Below are positions 6,472-9,499 of a DNA stretch of 9,499 bases, one piece after another. Under the pieces are notes generated by a model. That model was not told where the DNA came from. It did not search any database and worked only from the letters and a program-made list of their open reading frames with translations. The position numbers and the translations under genes are program-made. The stretch covers positions 1-9,499 of the forward strand of contig JAICQI010000176.1 of the NCBI GenBank assembly GCA_025937955.1, read 5' to 3'. The DNA comes from Pyrinomonadaceae bacterium. GTDB taxonomy: Bacteria; Acidobacteriota; Blastocatellia; Pyrinomonadales; Pyrinomonadaceae. Each line of letters begins with the position of its first letter. Within the stretch, counting starts at the first letter, position 1.

Positions 6472-7482
6472 GTTCCAACTGTGTCAAGGACAGAACCCAC
6501 CAGGGACTCACGTCTGTATATCCGTAATTTGGTTAAGAGAGATCCGCTTACAGGGCTTGCGGACGACGTGCGAAAGGGCCTCTCAGCGCAGCCGAAGCGG
6601 TTTTTGCCCAAGTATTTTTACGACGAGCTCGGTTCGCAGCTCTTCGAAGCAATTTGCCTCCTGCCCGAATATTACCTGACACGCGCCGAGAACGAGATTC
6701 TCCAGCGTTATTCCGACGACATCGTCGCCGCCCTCGACGGCCAGAAGACACTGGTCGAGATGGGCAGTGGCAGCGCGTCAAAAACCCGGCTGATTATCGA
6801 AGCGTTGCTGCGAATCCAGCCGGAGCTTTTGTTTATGCCGGTCGACATCTCCGCCACGGCGCTGGAGAGCAGCTCACGTATTCTGCTCCAGTCGTACCCG
6901 CAACTCAGGATCGAAGCCTACGCGGCGGACTACTTCGCGGGCCTTGCAGAGCTCGGCAAGAAGCCGCGCGCGCGAACCCTGGCGCTCTTTCTCGGTTCAA
7001 ACATCAGCAACTTCGATCTCGAGGAAGCGCTACGATTCCTGCGCGCGATGCGCAGCGTCCTGCAGAAAGGGGACGCGCTGCTGCTCGGCGCCGATTTGAA
7101 GAAAGACCCGGCAGTTCTGGAAGCTGCTTACAACGATGCGCTCGGCGTGACGTCGGCGTTCAATCTGAACGTGCTGGCGCGGATTAATCGCGAGTTAGGC
7201 GGCACGTTCGATCTACACGCTTTCAGGCACCGCGCTTTTTACAGCGAGACGATGGGTAGGATCGAGATCTACATCGAGAGTCTCGCCAACCAGCAGGTAC
7301 GAATCGAGAAACTGGATCTCACCGTCGACTTTGCCGAAGGCGAGTTGATTCACACGGAAAACTCTTACAAGTACGACAAGGCCGGGATTGAAAGGCTAGC
7401 CGCCGACACCGGGTTTAAACTGGCGCGCACGTGGCTCGACTCGCAGGAACGTTTCAGCAGTAATCTGTTGCTCGCCAACTGA
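6460..7482 (+). CDS. egtD: L-histidine N-alpha-methyltransferase (ergothioneine biosynthesis)
   Basis: EgtD adds three methyl groups from S-adenosylmethionine to the alpha-amino group of histidine, giving hercynine, the first step to ergothioneine. Family signatures are clear: FLPKYFYDELGSQLFE (48-63), LLPEYYLTRAENEIL (67-81), the SAM-binding motif VEMGSGSASKTR (99-110), PVDIS with D129, FLGSNISNF (177-185), YNDALGVTSAFNLNVL (224-239) and HTENSYKYD (298-306). From what is known of mycobacterial EgtD, the tyrosines in FYD and LPEYY, N184 and E300/S302 correspond to the histidine-binding residues, which supports a histidine substrate. The length of 340 compares with about 320 in mycobacteria. 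The start is uncertain: GTG 6460 has GGA 6 bases upstream, but the likely promoter favours GTG 6481 (333 residues). The stop overlaps the next ATG (TGATG), so the gene is coupled to an ABC transporter. No egtB is in the window. Confidence 0.93.
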   Translation: MSYDVPTVSRTEPTRDSRLYIRNLVKRDPLTGLADDVRKGLSAQPKRFLPKYFYDELGSQLFEAICLLPEYYLTRAENEILQRYSDDIVAALDGQKTLVEMGSGSASKTRLIIEALLRIQPELLFMPVDISATALESSSRILLQSYPQLRIEAYAADYFAGLAELGKKPRARTLALFLGSNISNFDLEEALRFLRAMRSVLQKGDALLLGADLKKDPAVLEAAYNDALGVTSAFNLNVLARINRELGGTFDLHAFRHRAFYSETMGRIEIYIESLANQQVRIEKLDLTVDFAEGELIHTENSYKYDKAGIERLAADTGFKLARTWLDSQERFSSNLLLAN

Positions 7483-8252
7483 TGCCACAAGACGGCACAA
7501 AAGATTCGCTGGTCCAGTTTCACAACGTCAACTACTCACTTCCCACCGCCGCATACATCATTTCTGATCTTAACCTGACGGTTGAACGAGGCGAGACTCT
7601 TGTCCTGCTGGGTGAATCAGGCTGCGGCAAGACGACAACGCTGAAACTTGTCAATCGTTTGTTGACTCCTTCGGCGGGCGAGGTTCTGGTTGAGGGGAAA
7701 GCCACGACCGAGTGGGACCCGATCGCGTTGCGCCGTCGCATCGGCTACGTAATCCAGGAAGGCGGACTCTTCCCACACTTCACCATCGCTCGAAATGTCG
7801 GTCTCGTACCGGCTCTGTCGGGTTGGGATCAGGCACGCACGACCGAGCGTGTGCGCGAATTGTTGAGCCTGGTTGGTTTAGATCCAAATCGCTTTGCAGA
7901 ACGCTATCCGCGCGAATTATCAGGTGGCCAGCGGCAACGCGTCGGCGTAGCGCGCGCGCTCGCGGCCGATCCCCCGTTGCTCCTGCTCGATGAACCCTTC
8001 GGAGCGCTCGATCCACTCACGCGCGCCAGTTTGCAACGTGAATTCGCGGATCTCACCACGCGTTTAGCGAAAACAGCCATCCTCGTCACACACGACGTGC
8101 GCGAAGCACTGATTCTCGCCCGTCGCATCGGTCTCATGCACAAAGGGCAACTGGTTTTACTCGAAACGCCCGAACACTTTCTCACCTCGGATCACCCGCA
8201 AGCTCGCGCTTATATCGACACGTTGAAGTTGAATGACGGAGGTGTCCAGTGA
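7482..8252 (+). CDS. ABC transporter ATPase, quaternary-amine/ergothioneine uptake type (EgtV-like)
   Basis: This 256-residue ATPase energises import through the permease encoded next. All nucleotide-binding motifs are intact: Walker A GESGCGKT (44-51), Q-loop Q92 in VIQEGGLFPH, signature LSGGQRQR (146-153), Walker B LLLLDEP (166-172), D-loop GALD and H204 in LVTHD. The sequence style (TTTLKLVNRLLTPSAGEVLV, EGGLFPHFTIARNV, EPFGALDPLTR) is that of the OpuA/OpuC/ProV group that imports betaines. The protein ends soon after the core with no CBS domains, unlike many osmoregulatory members. Its ATG shares one base with the egtD stop, and its stop overlaps the permease GTG by four bases. A function as the ergothioneine importer ATPase EgtV is inferred from this context and from the fused permease; import of glycine betaine, choline or hercynine is the alternative. 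Confidence 0.9.
   Translation: MPQDGTKDSLVQFHNVNYSLPTAAYIISDLNLTVERGETLVLLGESGCGKTTTLKLVNRLLTPSAGEVLVEGKATTEWDPIALRRRIGYVIQEGGLFPHFTIARNVGLVPALSGWDQARTTERVRELLSLVGLDPNRFAERYPRELSGGQRQRVGVARALAADPPLLLLDEPFGALDPLTRASLQREFADLTTRLAKTAILVTHDVREALILARRIGLMHKGQLVLLETPEHFLTSDHPQARAYIDTLKLNDGGVQ
8238..8251 (+). promoter_or_regulatory. Ribosome binding site fixing the GTG start of the permease
   Basis: GGAGG (8238-8242) lies 6 bases before the GTG at 8249-8251, inside the end of the ATPase gene. It is the strongest Shine-Dalgarno match in the plus-strand cluster. It supports the GTG that overlaps the ATPase stop (GTGA) as the true start. Confidence 0.7.
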
Positions 8253-9499
8253 GTTTCTGGCAATTCCTCCAGCTTAACTGGCCGGAGCTGTTGCTGTTGA
8301 TGCGACAGCACGTCGAGCTAGTGTTCATCGCCATTCTCACCGCGGTCATCATCGGCGTTCCAACGGGCATACTCATAACGCGTTATCGCGCGCTGCGCGG
8401 TCCGGTGTTGGGACTCGCCAATGTGATGCAGACGATTCCGAGTCTCGCATTGTTTGGCTTTCTGATTCCGCTGCCGTTTATCGGCGGCATCGGCGCGCGC
8501 ACAGCGCTGGTGGCCCTCGTGCTCTATTCCCTGTTGCCGATTATTCGCAACACAGTCACGGGAATACTCGGCGTGGAGCCAAGCGTCCGCGAAGCGGCAG
8601 TGGCGATGGGCATGACTGACAGCCAGGTGCTGCGACAAGTCGAGCTGCCGCTCGCGATGGGCGTAATCGTCACGGGCATCCGCGTCGCGACGGTGATCGC
8701 GGTAGGTGTGACGACGATCGCCGCGGCGGTTGGCGCTGGTGGCCTGGGCGTCTACATCTTTCGCGGCTTGCGGCAGTACGACAACAATTTACTGCTCGCG
8801 GGCGCGTTGTCGGCCGCGCTGTTGGCTTTGGCTGCGGATTTCTTTTTAGGACTACTGGAACGTCAATTCAGTTTCGAGGCGAAGCACAGATCGGTGTTGC
8901 CGAAAGTGGCACTCGCGGCGGCGGTGTTGCTGGTAGTTGTTGGTGGCATCGCGATTTGGCGCAGTGGCGACAATTCAAAGTCATCGGAGCAGGTAAGAAT
9001 CGGATCGAAAGACTTCACGGAATCATCGCTGCTGGCGGAGATCGTTGCGCAGATGCTCGAAGCGCGTGGCGTTTCCGTCGAGCGACGTTTCGAACTGGGC
9101 GGAAACCTTCCACACGAAGCGCTGGTGAGCGGCACGCTCGATCTCTATCCGGAATACACCGGAACTTCCTACACGGCCATTCTTCGCCACGCTCCCACCG
9201 GCGATCCGCGTGCGGTTTACGATCAGGTGAAACAGGAATATGCGAGCAAGTTCAACGTCGAGGTCAGCCCGCCGCTCGGTTTCGAAAACACGTTCGCGAT
9301 CCTCGTGCGCGGCGAGGAAGCCAGACGGCTCAACCTGAAAACGATCTCTGAAGCTGCTCCGCACACAGCGAGCTGGCGTGCCGGGTTTGGCCAGGACTTC
9401 ATGTCGCGCGCCGATGGTTATCCGGGTTTTTCAAAGACGTATGGATTGAAGCTCGCGGAAGTGCGGGAGATGGATTTGTCGTTGACTTACATCGCGCTC
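8249..9499 (+). CDS. ABC permease fused to substrate-binding domain (EgtU-like), 3' end cut
   Basis: The frame stays open from GTG 8249 to the window end, giving 417 residues; roughly 90 more would be expected from relatives of about 500. Residues 1-205 are a transmembrane permease with about five hydrophobic segments, QTIPSLALFGFLIP (61-74) and the EAA-loop REAAVAMGMTDSQVLRQVEL (114-133), which contacts the ATPase. A further hydrophobic segment at about 218-237 leads to a substrate-binding domain from residue 248. That domain has VRIGSKDFTESSLLAEIVAQ, then ELGGNLPHEALVSGTLDLYP followed by EYTGTSY, typical of the OpuC/ProX-type betaine-binding fold. Permease-binder fusions of this kind occur in EgtU, OpuF and BilE type importers. 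Coupling to egtD makes ergothioneine the favoured ligand, but the sequence alone does not prove it. Confidence 0.9.
   Translation, partial: MSFWQFLQLNWPELLLLMRQHVELVFIAILTAVIIGVPTGILITRYRALRGPVLGLANVMQTIPSLALFGFLIPLPFIGGIGARTALVALVLYSLLPIIRNTVTGILGVEPSVREAAVAMGMTDSQVLRQVELPLAMGVIVTGIRVATVIAVGVTTIAAAVGAGGLGVYIFRGLRQYDNNLLLAGALSAALLALAADFFLGLLERQFSFEAKHRSVLPKVALAAAVLLVVVGGIAIWRSGDNSKSSEQVRIGSKDFTESSLLAEIVAQMLEARGVSVERRFELGGNLPHEALVSGTLDLYPEYTGTSYTAILRHAPTGDPRAVYDQVKQEYASKFNVEVSPPLGFENTFAILVRGEEARRLNLKTISEAAPHTASWRAGFGQDFMSRADGYPGFSKTYGLKLAEVREMDLSLTYIAL

Noticed and set aside
6459..6487. A minus-strand TTGACA (6487-6482) as the -35 of the vWA operon promoter.
   Set aside because: No acceptable -10 hexamer lies 15-19 bases downstream (the candidates read like CTCACG), so a promoter could not be supported.
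6422..6511. Longer start for the vWA protein at ATG 6511, adding 30 residues before the signal peptide.
   Set aside because: The extra stretch translates a non-coding repeat, overlaps the egtD promoter and start, and would bury the signal peptide. The ATG at 6421 begins a normal signal peptide.
6654..7187. A plus-strand open frame of 177 codons in another frame within egtD.
   Set aside because: It is rich in arginine and alanine, has no motif or ribosome site, and overlaps the conserved EgtD core.

Overview
The window looks like chromosomal DNA from an environmental bacterium of moderately high GC content, most plausibly an Acidobacteriota. The main pointer is the long secreted von Willebrand factor A protein at 4742-6421, whose style (signal peptide, long N-terminal region, MIDAS-type vWA domain with DVSGS) matches the VWFA-related family abundant in that phylum. 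The taxonomic call is an inference. No tRNA, rRNA, CRISPR array or insertion sequence is visible, and there is no gene-free stretch longer than about 110 bases.

Left part (1-1446, minus strand): a TetR-type repressor and an AraC-type regulator. They overlap by 8 bases and are probably co-transcribed. The AraC gene is cut by the window edge. A perfect 12-bp palindrome lies between the putative -35 and -10 just upstream of the TetR gene and is a good candidate autoregulatory operator. The putative transcription start is so close to the ATG that the message may be almost leaderless.

Middle part (1557-6421, minus strand): a tightly packed five-gene run, read from right to left. It contains a secreted vWA-domain protein, xseA (exonuclease VII large subunit), a single-pass membrane protein of unknown function resembling DUF2939 proteins, xseB (exonuclease VII small subunit) and ispA (farnesyl diphosphate synthase). 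xseA, xseB and ispA are a familiar bacterial neighbourhood. The membrane protein inserted between the two exonuclease VII subunits is less usual.

Right part (6460-9499, plus strand): egtD, encoding the histidine trimethyltransferase that makes hercynine, the first intermediate of ergothioneine biosynthesis. It is followed without a gap by an ABC ATPase and by a permease fused to a substrate-binding domain, which runs off the window. The two transporter genes have the architecture of the quaternary-amine family that includes the ergothioneine importer EgtUV. Their translational coupling to egtD suggests a combined make-and-import module for ergothioneine, or a transporter for hercynine or another betaine. 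This is the most interesting system in the window. The later pathway gene egtB is not present here.

Three related short repeats of about 10-bp periodicity sit at gene junctions: 1495-1557, 3436-3455 and 6436-6454. One forms a 63-bp near-perfect hairpin after ispA. One supplies both the stop codon of xseA and the start codon of the next gene. One supplies a perfect TTGACA that pairs with a TATGAT to form a likely sigma-70 promoter for egtD.
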